A stretch of DNA of 64,000 bases. Source: Hetaerina americana (lineage: Eukaryota; Arthropoda; Insecta; Odonata; Calopterygidae). Numbering within the stretch: the stretch's first letter is position 1; each line of letters opens with the position of its first letter. This document shows, piece by piece, positions 26,250 to 38,279 of the stretch. Location of the stretch: assembly GCA_022747635.1 (NCBI GenBank), contig JAKTNV010000006.1, positions 64,974,590 through 65,038,589 of the forward strand, written 5' to 3'. The notes beneath the pieces are model-generated. The model was not told the DNA's origin and searched no databases. It saw only the letters and a program-made list of their open reading frames with translations. Made by a program: the position numbers and the translations under genes.

Positions 26250-27080
26250 GTTATATACAGCTTTTCCAGTTGCACGCCACACGTCTCCTCCTCCCTCCGA
26301 CTGTGAAGTCTCTTACCGTTTACTCCAAAACATGCCCCACCATCCCCGAAATCTATTCCTCTTCAATCCCAAGACCGTCTTTCTTTCCCTCACCACCTCC
26401 TTAGGTCCCGCAGCCAATGACGACGTCTTCACTTCCATCTCCTTCGCTTTCTCCGATCTCCGTCCCCAGCCCACTAGTCTCTCCGCCTCTCTTCGGGAAG
26501 AAACCCAAATTACCCATACTTACTCTAGTCTCCTCAAATCTTTCTCTACGCTCTCATCCCCTCCTTACGTGTATCGTGGCTTTCTTTTCTCTGCTCCCAT
26601 CCACACACTCCATCTTCCGAATCTCTTCCCATCGACCAATTTCCTCTGGGTCTCCTTGAACTCGTTCTCCTCCTTATCCTCCTCTTTATCCATCTCTCCC
26701 TCTCTTTTCGTGTGTATCCCTCACCCACACCGTGTTTCCTCCCCTTCCTAAGCTCATTCAATTCCTTTTTCAACCCACATCTACTCGGCAGCGCGAATCC
26801 CCAGCGCACGCACGCTCACACAGTAGTCTTCTTTTGACCGTACCGACTCGCGTTCCCTCTCCCTTCCACCCGCCACCTCTTTAACCGAAGCCTCTTCCTT
26901 TTCCTGCCTTACTTTACCCTGAGCTTTTTTTTCCCTTCTATCCTCGCCCAATCATTCTCCCTCGACGCACACCCTGCCTCCTCCACCGCCCACTGTCGGA
27001 CGCTCTTCATTCTCCGCCCGCCGACTGACCTGAGGTCGGTTCTGTCAGTTTTCCGAGCGTACCCGCCTCTCTCACTTTCT
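26250..27080. other. Pyrimidine-rich island
   Basis: About 800 bases are dominated by C and T on the + strand, with long purine-poor runs. Frames through it encode Ser/Pro/Leu/Phe-rich low-complexity peptides and are not called as genes. Toward its right edge it becomes CpG-containing and carries an everted AGGTCA-like pair (see findings). Confidence 0.6.
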
Positions 27081-27089
27081 CTCTTTTGG

Positions 27090-28090
27090 TTCGCGTGCCT
27101 TGATGCACCTTTTTCATCTTACTTCCCTCTCTGTCCGACTATTCCCTGGTCCCGTCCTTATTTGCCCGTTCCCGCCAGGTGCTCTTCTTTTTTTATGCGG
27201 TTACTCGTGTGTGTTTTTGCTGCGGTACGCTGTCTGTTATTCGAAGCCCCTCTTCGGAGTTGAAGGATTTGGGAAACGGAGCGTGGTCGGCAAGGTGCGC
27301 TGGCATCATCACGGTCCCCCAAGTGGCTCCGATTTCCATAATCTTTCCCATTCATGGGAATATCTTTCATGAGATGCTGACTATACTTAGATAACGAGTT
27401 TTTTTAACGACGTATCACGTATTACTTCTGATTTCTTTCGAGCACATAGGTCTTTTCCTAGAAATTAATAGAGGTTTAATGGGGATTCAATAAATGCATA
27501 ATATTCTACTTTCTTTTCACTTCATGTGTTTTTGAACTGGGTGACATGTACCTTAACTATTGTGAAAAAGTCTGATTTCATTTACAAGAGGCATATTTGC
27601 AATTGTAGGTAGCGCTACTGTCATTCATTCGAAAGTTGTGGAAAAAGATTTAATTTACTAGGTCATATTTGGGTAAGCTTTACGATGTATATTGGCGTGG
27701 ATTACTTGATAAACGAAAGCAGCCGTAAAAATAACTAGTCGATTAATGGTTAACAATTGGTTTTAAAATATTTCATCATCAAGTTTGCAATCATTAGATA
27801 GATTATAGAATAATTAGAATTTTATAATTTGTCTAAAAATAAATATGAAACTTTGGGTTAAATAGAAATATATTTCTGGCTTGAAATATCATCTTGGCTG
27901 GATCAGTTAAATCAATATTCCTTTTACTCAAACTTAAGTGTCACTATCGGAATAGAAGTAGCATAATAATTAACCACCCTCTTAATGATTGATTTCATGA
28001 CTTTTATAATGAAATATTGGACGCTAAGGTTTATATTACCGGTCATAATTAAGGTTTAATTTATCCTGTTTATGGCATTTCATACTTAAT
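27090..28090. other. AT-rich non-coding stretch
   Basis: The first 270 bases are of mixed composition, the rest AT-rich. No exon or RNA gene is supported. Confidence 0.45.
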
Positions 28091-28099
28091 TCATTTTTG

Positions 28100-29250
28100 G
28101 CAGCGACGTTCCCACTCGTGTTCGAAAGATACATCTGCCAAACGTCAAATAGGTTCCCAGTTTTTGCCCCTTTCTCCTCCCGTTTCAGCGTTCGTGTGTC
28201 CTCGCCTTCACCTTATCTTACCCGTCTTCTTCGTCGGGTAGCTCGTCTCCTTTTCCGTTTCCTCCGTCGTCGTTTTCGTCTCCTTCCTAACCCTCCCAAA
28301 CGCCTCTCCTCCCAAGGTCCCCCCTTTCTTTGCCTTTCCATCTCACTTACAAGTTGCTTAAATCCGTCCACCCACTCCCCCCACCCTTGCCCACCCTCTC
28401 GAAGCCCCCCCCTGTGCCACCCCTTACCAATCCCCGCGCACTTAGGTCGAAAGGGATTCTCTCCCACCCACGACCCGACACTTCCCTCCCCTTCCTCACC
28501 TCACCAGTCGCTAGCAACGATGTGGGCCAAGGGTGGGTGGGACACCAGAGGAAGTGGAAACGGGTGGGGTGTGGGTCAGGGGTTTTGGGTTAGAAGCTTT
28601 TCCAGGGCAAAATGGTCGTGCGGTAAAAGGGAAGGACGGGATGAGTGGTGTGTGTACGGGAGGGAGAGGGTGTGTAGGGGTATGGTTGTGGGGAGGTAAA
28701 GGGGACGGAATGGGGAGGATTGGTTTTGATCGTCTGACGACCGCACACATCCATAGGAATGCCGGGAAGGGTGTGGTGGGATGAAAGGAGCGGGGAGGAA
28801 GGGAAGGGTCGCCGGCAGTGAGGGAGAGGCAACGGGGTGGTTCTGCGAAATTGGGGTTCCGTGCGGGTAGGTGGGCTGGGGTGTGCCTTCTATGCGTTGT
28901 GGGGTGGAAAGGAGATGTAGTGGGTGAAGAAGAGGGGGGAGAGAGAGAAGCGGGGCTTCTAGAGGTGCTGCTGAAGGGAAATGATTGAAGAGGCGTTTTC
29001 CTTTGCTGAGCTAACTCTCCGCTCTATCTTCCTCCGCCTCCCCTTCCCGCTCACTCCCATACTTCCTCAAACAGACCGACCCTCATACCCCTTTTTCGGT
29101 CCTAGTCAGCGTGAATTTCCCTCGATTTTAGGGAAAAAATGCTGTTCTTCCCCCGCGAGCTCCTTACCTTATGTTCACCGCCAGGACCCCCCGCACTCCC
29201 TCAACGCCCCTTATCCACTTCCCATTCCATTTCGACCTCATTATTCCCAA
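28100..29250. other. Pyrimidine / purine / pyrimidine sandwich island
   Basis: C/T-rich sequence (about 28120-28510) switches to G-rich, purine-rich sequence (about 28515-28975) and then back to C/T-rich sequence (about 28990-29240). The unbroken frames of 80-200 codons on both strands match this bias and have no domain signatures. Confidence 0.65.
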
Positions 29251-29259
29251 TGCGTTTCT

Positions 29260-30140
29260 CGTACCAGGGAGATGGACGGGCGGTGCAGTCTTTAAAATCA
29301 TTCTTAGTTTTTAACCCCGTTCATTTCCTTTCCAGACGGTTTTGTTTATATGTAAATCGTTTTTAGGAATCTTGCCAAGCGGAAATTCCTTGCCGTTAAG
29401 ACCTTTCTGATGGGTTTCATGCCTGCCATGATTTCGCGAATATGTAAGCTGTTTTTTGGTATTCGTTGCTTCTATTTTCCAACTCTCCGATTTTTCGATT
29501 TCGGTCATATTTCAATTTCCTAAACTTTGTTCGTTCTACGAGGCTATATCAGTCACAGTTACACACAAGACCAATGGACGGATAGTGTTCGGACACCAGA
29601 TTTAGAAAATAGAAGAATACATTCTGTAACTGAAACACGTACAGATATTTTAGATACATTTATGCTACTCTTTTGTTTTTGATTGTGCACCGCCCATCCT
29701 TGGAAAATGGAATTTTTTACTGTTTTCAGCGATCATCAGGTGGAATGATTAATGTATTATTTAATATTCATGCCAAAGACATTAACCTTTTTTTTGTTTT
29801 TGATTTAGGTAGCACATTTTTATTTTTTTTTTTAAATTTTATAGTCTCATTACATTCCGAAAAATCACTTATTAAGCTCAAGCTTTCCTGATTTCAGTCG
29901 CACGTAAGTTCAGGAGTTCTTTCTGACTTATCAAATTTTACCAGTGATAAAATATTTTCGGTAAACCGATCTTGTGTCTTTGTCGTATCTCATTTTTAAG
30001 GAAAGCGATTCAAATAGGCACTGAGTCTAGTCACCTTACGTGCCATACAAGGGTAATGTTGTGATTAAGAAATATTGAAATTTTATCTAAGCTCCATAAA
30101 TACCGTTATTCTAATCCAGTCGTGTATTCTCATCTTCCAG
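29260..30140 (+). other. Presumed intron upstream of the Ig exon
   Basis: AT-rich sequence ending in a plausible 3' splice region. There is a CTAAT branch-point-like word at 30111-30115, a pyrimidine-leaning stretch, and the acceptor CAG ending at 30140, immediately before the Ig exon. There is no other exon candidate in this segment. Confidence 0.6.
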
Positions 30141-30272
30141 GGGTTCAGCAACAATTTTTCCGTGTGGTGCCCAAGGATACGCGAGTCCAGGAGGGTGGAG
30201 AAGTGGTGCTGGAATGCGAAGTTGGGAATCAGGCGGGGCAAGTGCAATGGACCAAGGATGGCTTCGCACTAG
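30141..30272 (+). CDS. Internal exon: N-terminal half of an Ig domain, nephrin/IRM-family adhesion receptor (Sns/Hibris/Kirre-like)
   Basis: This 132-bp exon encodes the first half of an immunoglobulin domain. It opens with QQQFFRVVPKDTRVQEGG, has the first domain cysteine in VVLECEV, and the conserved tryptophan eleven residues later in GQVQWTKDGFALG. The VQWTKDGxALG block after Cys is typical of the first Ig domain of the irre cell recognition module: Sns, Hibris, Kirre and Roughest in flies, nephrin and KIRREL proteins in vertebrates. The Phe-Ala-Leu-Gly ending looks closest to the Sns/Hibris (nephrin) side, from memory. Family members are single-pass membrane proteins that mediate heterophilic cell adhesion in myoblast fusion, nephrocyte slit diaphragms and axon or eye patterning. 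Boundaries are AG|GG at the start and G|GTGAGT at the end. Both junctions are phase 1 and no stop interrupts the frame. The second half of the domain, with its YxC cysteine, should be on the next exon, which I did not find here. Confidence 0.85.
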   Translation, partial: GFSNNFSVWCPRIRESRRVEKWCWNAKLGIRRGKCNGPRMASH

Positions 30273-30640
30273 GTGAGTACAAACATGCTACCCAATGCCC
30301 AATCCTTTGCGCATTGCATCGAGAAGATGCGAAAGTAGAATAGCCCTTGTAGCCCTTATTGCGCACACCGTGTGAATTATCCCGCTGTCATATAAGCCCA
30401 ACAGCTCGTCTGAGGTTGGCTCATTTTTCCCCACCCTTCACTGATTCACATTCAGCTTTTCTTCATAATTCCTTGTTGTGACCAAAGGTAACCTATCTAT
30501 TAAACGTTGGTTTCATGAAGCTCAGACATCCATTACGTATCGTTTGGGACTCTTTTTACCTGCATTGTTTTTAATTTCTTGTGGGAATCGAGTATTTCCC
30601 GCTCTATTCTAATACCTCATCTTTAATTGTATAATTCAAC
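30273..30640 (+). other. Presumed intron downstream of the Ig exon
   Basis: It begins with the strong donor GTGAGTAC at 30273-30280 and continues as AT-rich sequence without another exon candidate. The downstream intron, if unbroken, would fill the rest of the window (over 33 kb). Confidence 0.6.
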
Positions 30641-30830
30641 CAAAGTTTCTAAATTTCGCTATTTACTCCGAGGTACGAGACATCTCCAACCTTATGTAAA
30701 TCTATTCATTGTTATTCATATAGGTCCAACATATTTTCTTCAATCTTCTCCAATTCTCCATTTCAAATTTATCTAAATCTACGCTCATAATCTTGACTCC
30801 AAAGAGCATATTCGGAAGCGTTAATCAATC
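30640..30830 (-). pseudogene. Possible LINE fragment, antisense (low confidence)
   Basis: The minus strand from about 30822 is open for about 38 codons and includes LPNMLFGVKI followed by SVDLDKFE. This resembles the LPxxLYGxEIW...LEKxQ segment after the reverse-transcriptase thumb in LINE polyproteins. The match is short. Lys/Glu-rich open stretches continue upstream on the same strand toward 31260 without a diagnostic motif, so it may be coincidence. Confidence 0.35.
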
Positions 30831-30839
30831 AATAATTAT

Positions 30840-33510
30840 TTAATGATATTAACTTCAATAATGTTTACTTTTAGAAATAGGTGTTGAACGGTTCCAGAAC
30901 GATTTTCGACTTCACCCGAAAATTCTAAAGCCTTTTTCAAAACCTAAGAATATTTTTCCTCGTAGCTTTTTTCCTTAACTCTTCAAACCTTCTTCATCCT
31001 CTCGATGCTGTCCGTGGTTCCGATTCTTCCGCTCCATCTTCCACTTTTATTTTTATAAATCTGTTACCACAGTGTGCAGCAACTTCTTAATTAATATCCT
31101 GGGGATCCTCGTTCCTTTTTTTTTGGAAATTTACCTTGCAAGTTCTTCTTTTTCTAAAATAATTCTTTTATCCACTCCATAAAGTTTTCATAATATATTT
31201 TTATTTAGCCTCATAATAGTACCCTCTAAGTTACAACCATTGTCTTCCCTCACAGTCGAGATTTGGATGCAATGCTGCAAAATAATCACGTACCCTTTAT
31301 TTTAATTTTTCATGTTTTTCTTTTACTGCACTATTTACTAACAGTTTCTTGCGGGTCTTCTTAGTAAATGTAATTTTTCATGTTTAAATCGCTGCTAGAC
31401 CTTTAACTGTAAAGAACCGAATGGTTGGTTTGAATATTGATACATTAAATATAATAGGCAGATGTTAATTTTCCCTTATACGTGAGTGTTTGAATATATA
31501 TTTGTTATCGATCACATTCGTTAATCTCATGCGAATATTGATTTTCGAAAAGGAACTCAAATCACGGAATGATCAGAGACGAAGGATGATTGCTGGTTTC
31601 GAAGAGTGTTCTCGAACATCTTTCCAATTGATGCTTTCCCTCCAAGGGAACGTCCACAGATCTGTGGAGGGAGAGAACCCATTTTTCTGTTCTGCCAACC
31701 TTTAAGTGTACAAGGAACTGGTAAAGCCCAAAATTAGTTCCAATTATTGCTAACCGTCGATAAGGAAAATTTTGCACGGAAGACTTTTATATTATGGTCT
31801 TTATATCCCTTTCGCTCTATTAATAATGTGATTTTGAATCCATCTTGGAATTTGAAGTTGCTGAAATAATCTACACGTAATACTTCCTTTCTTTTCCTGG
31901 CTTCACGTCTATGAAGCTCTTCGTTACAGTTAGAAACAAAATCGTACCTTTCTTGAAATTGAAATGGTTGAAAATGATAAATCAGTATATAGTATTACCT
32001 TTCAGTTATTAATACCAGTTAATAGAATTAAGATAAGATCCTCCCCAAAGCTGTTGCAAATCCGTCATAATTCATGTCCTCAATTCTTTTGCCAGGAACC
32101 CATAGTTCTCTTATCGTGAGCTTAATGAAATTCTCCTATCAAATTTTGCATATCTATAATGTATATATGCTCCAGCTCTTTTCATTGAATTTCTTTGCTT
32201 CCACAGTTAACCTCCGTTGTAAAATTTCCACCTGATTCTCCTCAAGAAATTTACGTTAAGTTGTCAGTGAGTAACTACCCGAAATAGTATTTGGCTGATT
32301 CTGGAGTCCTGTTGTTCGAGAACTACATTGTACCTGGTACGGTTAGCATACGAGCTCGTTTATGTATGTACTTCAAGCATTGGGTGATTGCTACGAGTGA
32401 AGGAGAAATTATTTGTGAAAGTATACGAAAATTAAACTTTTTAATTTACTAGATTTCTCTTAGTTCAAATTTAAAGCCATGACCTAAAGGAAAATTTTCT
32501 TTCGTTATGATGGTACCCAACTCAAAGTACAAAATATCCATGATGAAAAGTGCCAAGTGGAATTTCGCATTGTCAAGGCCCCCAGCACGTACGCAACCGA
32601 ACGTGTAGATTTGTAATTCGGGTTGCATACACAACGAGGTTAATATAGCTTGTCGAATTGTGAAGCCGGGTCTGAAATTATTGCATTATTCTTTCCATTA
32701 TTTTTCTCTTGAGCCAGTTTCACCATGCGAAGCTGGATGCGATGCATGTTACAAGCAGTGTCAAAATGCTACCACTGCATCTTAAAATGTTTATCCACCA
32801 ATAACAGTTATTGAACGAGTTATTTAGCGTTGCGCGGAGCACATCTATGTTGGTACTTCCAGAGGAAATTACTATAATCTTATAAATATAAGGTATTTCT
32901 ATTGTACTGGTGGCGGCAAATATTTCCAATAATTTTCATCTTTGCTGAAAAAATAACTCGCGCAAGAAGTATTTAACGGTTCGTGTTTTCGTTTAGTAGC
33001 GTCATGTATGGAAGATTGCGGTTAACCGGATCTGACATAGTGGCTCCCCGTTACCAGAAATAGAATATTTATTTTATTTGGTGTAATAAATCATGAATAC
33101 TGCGTGAGAGCTATCCAGTTTTAATTTTAACTCAATCATTTGAACGAGAGTGAATAGTTTCCTACCAGACGAACTCATAGTGTAGATCGCATGGCTTTGA
33201 GAATACCTATCTAATACTCCCTGATGAATTATCATCCATAATAATAAACTATTAATGAAGCACTGTGGGATACGGGAAAATTGGTTCCATTTCTCCCTAA
33301 AAATACCGTGCATGATTAAGGTCAAAAAAGTTTAATTTTATTTGTAAAACTACCAACTAATTCGGACATATAGTTGACTGGAAGTACAACTAATAATCTC
33401 TCGTGAAGGACTTCTATTATTATAATAATCCCCCATTTTAAAAATTTTGGTTACACCTCTACGCTTTAATTTGTTTTTTCATGACTTCTCAATTTTTCGT
33501 CTCCTATTAT
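30840..33510. other. AT-rich non-coding stretch
   Basis: AT-rich DNA with no recognisable exon, RNA gene or fold-back repeat. I looked for an exon completing the Ig domain (words encoding YQCQV or PRYS) and did not see one. Confidence 0.45.
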
Positions 33511-33521
33511 CAGCTTGATAA

Positions 33522-33775
33522 ATTTTGTAGCCAATCTTCTCTTTTATATTTCCCACTCATTTTTCCTACCAATATTGTCTGACGAAAGGTTTTTTGCCCT
33601 TGGAATATGTCCATTAAATAACTCCTCCTCTTGGCAACATTTATGAAGCCCAGTTTCTTTTTCCGCTAATCATCATAGGAGTTTGTTATTGATATTAATC
33701 TTTAGTTCATTTTCGTCACTTCTTCTGCTAACTCCAAGTATATTTTTTTCAGTTACCTCTATTTTGCTGCTCCAC
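33522..33775 (-). pseudogene. LINE polyprotein C-terminal fragment, antisense
   Basis: On the minus strand, 33608-33522 reads without stops as IFQGQKTF, TILVGKMSGK and EDWLQN in order. This follows the conserved C-terminal block of many LINE polyproteins (GHxxRGxKY...IxEGKxxGKRxxGRxxxSWLxN). Just upstream, KIEVTEKNILGVSRRSDENE resembles the preceding xxTNxxVLxRxGExRE block, although stops lie between the two. It is a relic, disrupted and without the rest of the element. Confidence 0.5.
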
Positions 33776-34169
33776 AGTAATGTAATTTAAGGTTTTCCCC
33801 CTAAAATATTGATAAAACCTACATATATTTTCATTGTTCACTTATTTTCAAAATTAAAATTTTAGCTGCTATTTAAATATTCCTCTTCCTTGCTTTTTTC
33901 CTGGAACACTTTATTGTATCTCTATATGTTCCACTTGTTTCAGCCTGGCGGGAAGTCACATCGTGTTCGCCGGCAAAATATTTTACTTATGATCTTATTT
34001 TTTCCCAATAATTTTGAACTGCTCTTTTTTGTTTTATGTAATATTGATTTAACACCAGCAAGTCACTTTTTTCGCGAAAAATTACTTCTTGTGTAATTAA
34101 ATTTTGGTTAAAATTTATTATTTACTTCATTTATTGCTTTTTGCAGTATTTACTAAATTAGTATGAGCG

Positions 34170-35120
34170 GCGAGGCATCTCATTTTCGCTCACCTTCATT
34201 CTCCCTCTACATTATTGCATCGTTTCGTTACATCCTTGATTCCGGAGTAGTTCCTCGTCCACTCGTCACCTTCTGCCCCACGGCCTTTCTGCACCTCTCA
34301 CACCTTTCCTACGATATCCTTCTCCAAGCCCCGCCCTAATTCCTCCCCAACCAACCCCTCCGCCTACTTCTTTCCATTCTCTCCCTGCCTAGCCCCGTTG
34401 TTTACCACCTTGTCCCGTCCTCCGCAAGCCGGAAACCCTCCTCCGCTTCTCCCCCCCATCTCCTCGACCCTTCTCATACCCCCACTAGTTCCCTCTCTCC
34501 TCGTTTAATTCCCCGCCCCTCCTCATTTCACGTCAGAAAGTCTCTCTCTCTTCGGGCCCACCTTCACACCTACAACCCTCCCCAGAGTCCCGCCTCCCCC
34601 CTCCCCCTGAAATTAACTGCTCTTCTGTCTATTCGTATCCTCCTTTGGAGGTATTATGCTCTCTTGCGCATGTCCCTCTCGAGTGCCTCTCCTCCAAACT
34701 CACTTCAACCCCCCGCCCTCCGGTACGGGCGTACCCGCCGCCGTTCTTCTTACCGCGGAGATACCTCTTTCCTTCCTCTCAGGGCCTCTCGTACTTTTTC
34801 GGCCAGGGGGTGAGTGAGGGTCTCTGGTGTTCGAGGCATCGGCTGTAATCACGACCCGCCATCCGCCCATTCTCTCTATCTCTCTACTCTCTTCCCCCTC
34901 GCCCAGCTCCTCACATTTTCCGTAAAATCCTTCCGCGTCTTTACTCCAAAGGCTACGGTCCTCTCATTTCCGCGGCATGACATCCCTTCCCTCTCCGTTG
35001 AGCCCTACTTTTCCTGCCCCGGGAGAGATCCCACTCTCACCAACGCCTTCGTGCCCTTCTCTAGTCTTCAGTCCTCCCTCCGAATCACGGACTGTCTTTT
35101 CCTCCATGTGCTCTCCTCCT
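34170..35120. other. Pyrimidine-rich island
   Basis: Nearly 1 kb is dominated by C and T on the + strand, with many CCTCC and TTCC words and very few purine runs. Frames within it encode only Pro/Ser/Leu/Phe-type sequence. No gene is called. Confidence 0.6.
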
Positions 35121-35129
35121 TTTTTTTGT

Positions 35130-36700
35130 GTGCGACTAACATGGGAAGCTTAAAAAAGTTTGGAAATTGGTTTCTATCCCGCCGACTCTGCTAGGGCTTG
35201 CTGCTCGTATTTCATTCCACCCGGTTTATTTCTCCTCCTCCAGCCTCTCTATCCTGTCCGTTCCTTTTGCACCTTTCCCCATTTATTACTTTCAAGGTCA
35301 TTTAATGTCATACCTTTTTTCATATGTTCGTTTTCTCGTTTTAATAGTGTGATCGTGTTTACCCTGTCTGTTTTCATATGGCAATCAGATTCTCTCCCAA
35401 ACGCCACTTCACGGTTTAACATTAAGGAGGTTCGTCACCGAATGTCTGTAAATGTTCTGTGTAGGTATCCAAGTGAGTACACCTCCAAAAACAAATTTGT
35501 AAGCTCGCCTCTGTAACGCAGTTGAAAGACTGTAATCCTTTCCTTCTCAAATTACGTAGTTAACGTTCATCAAGCTCGTTGGAATTCACGTCGGATATTT
35601 AAATTAGATTTTTAATGGAATCCTTCCTAGACAATTCCTCGTTCCTAAAGACCAAAGACGTTGCCATTCACAGTTGTCTTAATCAAAGCCACATATCTTC
35701 CAATTAAACCACTTTAAAATTAAATTCACTTAAGATAGTCGAGTTGGGAGTAGACGTAAACAAATAATCATTTTGAACCATTCTTTCTTGTGACATTTTA
35801 ATTTAATCGAACGCCCTAATGAATTTTTACGTTTATGGACTCTAGAAGATAAAATAAATACTGTAAATCTATGTCTAGAATTAAACCCTTTTCCGCCAAA
35901 TATAACAGTATATTCTTTCGTATATGGTGAAACATATCTTTTAAAGTAGAATATCTGGGAATTATGGAAATTATTTTGCACAGATGTTTTTAGAATTCCA
36001 AAAGGTTCTACCGAAAACCAGGAAATTATAGTTTTAATTTGATGTACATTTTTACCGGCATTTTTAGATATCTTAGACTATGTTTGTTATTAAAGAGGAC
36101 CTATCATCATCGATTTATCCATAGATAAGTATCATCGTGTCTTCAAGGATTAAAAATAAGGAATCCATTATTTATGTTTCATGTTAAATAATTTTTGTCC
36201 ATCTAAATGTTTTTCGAAAAAACCCGACTTTTCGGTAATTTTTTTACTCTCAAACGAATAATAATTTTTTAAATTATAATTATCCATATTGTATATCATT
36301 ATATTTGTTTATCAGAAATGTCCTGTTTTCAAATGATTTTGAACCCTTTATGTCAAATTGCTGAAAACTGACACTGTTGTGTTTTCCCGCCTGTAAGGAA
36401 AAGATTTATTCGATGATCAAACCTGTATTTTTGAGACGCAAAGCTTTACGATGTGAAAAAATAAAGCAGAAGAGCTGCCAAGCTCGATTTCATTTCCTTT
36501 TGTGAAAAAAAGTTACGAATCTAGGTAAAATGAACATCCCCCGGCAGTACTTTCTTTTCTTGCCTTTCCTCAACTGTCTGCAGTTCACCTTCTTCTAATT
36601 ATTAATACTTTAGTATAAGTAAAATTTGATACCCAGCCTTTAATGCTGTGAAAAGGAAATAGCAAATAGGGACTATTCCCCCTCGCGTGAGGTGAGAGTG
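35130..36700. other. AT-rich non-coding stretch
   Basis: The first 250 bases are still somewhat T/C-rich, then ordinary AT-rich sequence follows. A minus-strand frame at 35730-35981 has no recognisable motif. Confidence 0.45.
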
Positions 36701-36714
36701 GAGGGGCTGTAGTA

Positions 36715-37430
36715 GTGAAAATTTCACTTTCTCGCACGCATCCGCCTCCACACCACTTCATTTCCGAATCCCTTTCTGGCTCGTTCTACCGTGTGTCCCG
36801 GCGCCTTCTTCCTCGTGCCCATCCTCGCTTTCCCTCCCCAGGATTCTCTATTCGCCCCTTCCCTCCTCGCCTAACCCATATCAATTCCTATCTCGTCCTC
36901 AGCCCCTCCCAGGACCCTGCGAAACCCAACCCCTCCCGCTTCTCGCGTGCACACAAACCCTCTTCCTCCGCGACATCCTCTTCCGCCTCATCTACCTCCC
37001 TTTTCTCCTGCCGCTCTTCTCTCACTTCACCGTCCTACCGCTCCTTCCCCCTTTCGCAGTAGTTTCGATTGGAGAGTATTATTAATGTTTGCCATCTTCT
37101 TTTCCCCACCGTCTGTCTCCTCTTTTTTCATATCCTCGTCCTCTCGTTGCGTTTATGTTCCCCTCCCCCAACCTTAGTCTTTCTTTTTTTTATGTTTCCC
37201 TTTAGCTCGTGCAGAAAGAAGGAGGGGATCCCTCCGTGCGAGAAGTCTTCTTCTACGTTCGAAAGTCTTCGGTTTGAATCTCAATATCTATCCAGCCTTC
37301 TGTGTTAACTCGCTGAGATACCTCCTCTCCCTTCAAACTTTCCCTCCTCCCCGGCTCCCTTCGCCCTCTTCCGGCTTCTTAAATCCCCTCGTCAGTATTC
37401 TTCGGCTCTCTCGTTAGCTCCCTTTACCTT
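36715..37430. other. Pyrimidine-rich island
   Basis: A C/T-dominated island about 700 bases long, interrupted only by short purine patches near 37070 and 37220. It is of the same type as the other strand-biased islands and has no coding support. Confidence 0.6.
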
Positions 37431-37439
37431 GGGATACTG

Positions 37440-38270
37440 TTCCCCTTGGCGACTGCGAACGGGGGGTTGTGGAGGTCCGTGGGTCACAATATCTCCAGAT
37501 TTTTCTCTTCCTTCTTTTCCTTGTTCTGGAGCTTCCTTGTATGTCCCATTCTGGTGGTGTCTTTTTGTGGATCTTTGTCACATATTTTTCCTTCTCAAAC
37601 ATCACCCTGTTTGACGGTGGGTCACTTGTCAGAAAGGTATACGGAATTGAAGAGAAATTGCATTTCACTCTGTCGAAAAGTCGTTCATTCCGAAAAATCT
37701 TTTCCAATAAAACGAGTCGATTCCGTTAATCCATTAGGTCAAGTATATGGCAGCATTGATACGGAAAGAAAATAGGTGGTTTCCATGTGATAAACTAAGC
37801 TTAATGACGTGCTATTTTTTTATACTCCAGAAAATATGATCATTGCTTCGGTTTTTTATTGACATTACCAAAGAATCAAATACATACTTACGTAATCATG
37901 TTGATTAGCTTTCCGCTATCTCAAGGTTTTCTGGTCATTCCGAAGTCCTCTAAACGCAAAGGATAAGCATTAACAAGGTCAAACGTTTTTATAATGAATT
38001 ATAGCTTAATAATGTTCAATCATTTGGGAATAATCCATCTCGACGTTCACTAATTTCGTTTAAATAAAATATTACTAAACTTTTTAGGAGAGCGTTGAAA
38101 GTAAGAAAGTCGGGGGGAATCTTTCCTTAATGAAAACCATTGCTATGCAAACGTATGGCAATTTTTTAGCCTCTCTCCTTTTTATGGGAGATACGTTACC
38201 TCAAGGATTTTCAGCTTTTCATCTCTAGTTATGTATTGTACTAGCTCTTTTAGCACAGCCCACTATTTCT
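37440..38270. other. AT-rich non-coding stretch
   Basis: Nothing recognisable. Overlapping frames at 37440-37775 are uninformative. Confidence 0.45.
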
Positions 38271-38279
38271 TCGTCCTTT

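Noticed and set aside
28097..28699. 200-codon + strand open frame with overlapping antisense frames
   Set aside because: It spans a pyrimidine block and the following purine block, and its peptide changes from Pro/Ser/Arg to Gly/Trp/Arg bias exactly at the composition switch.
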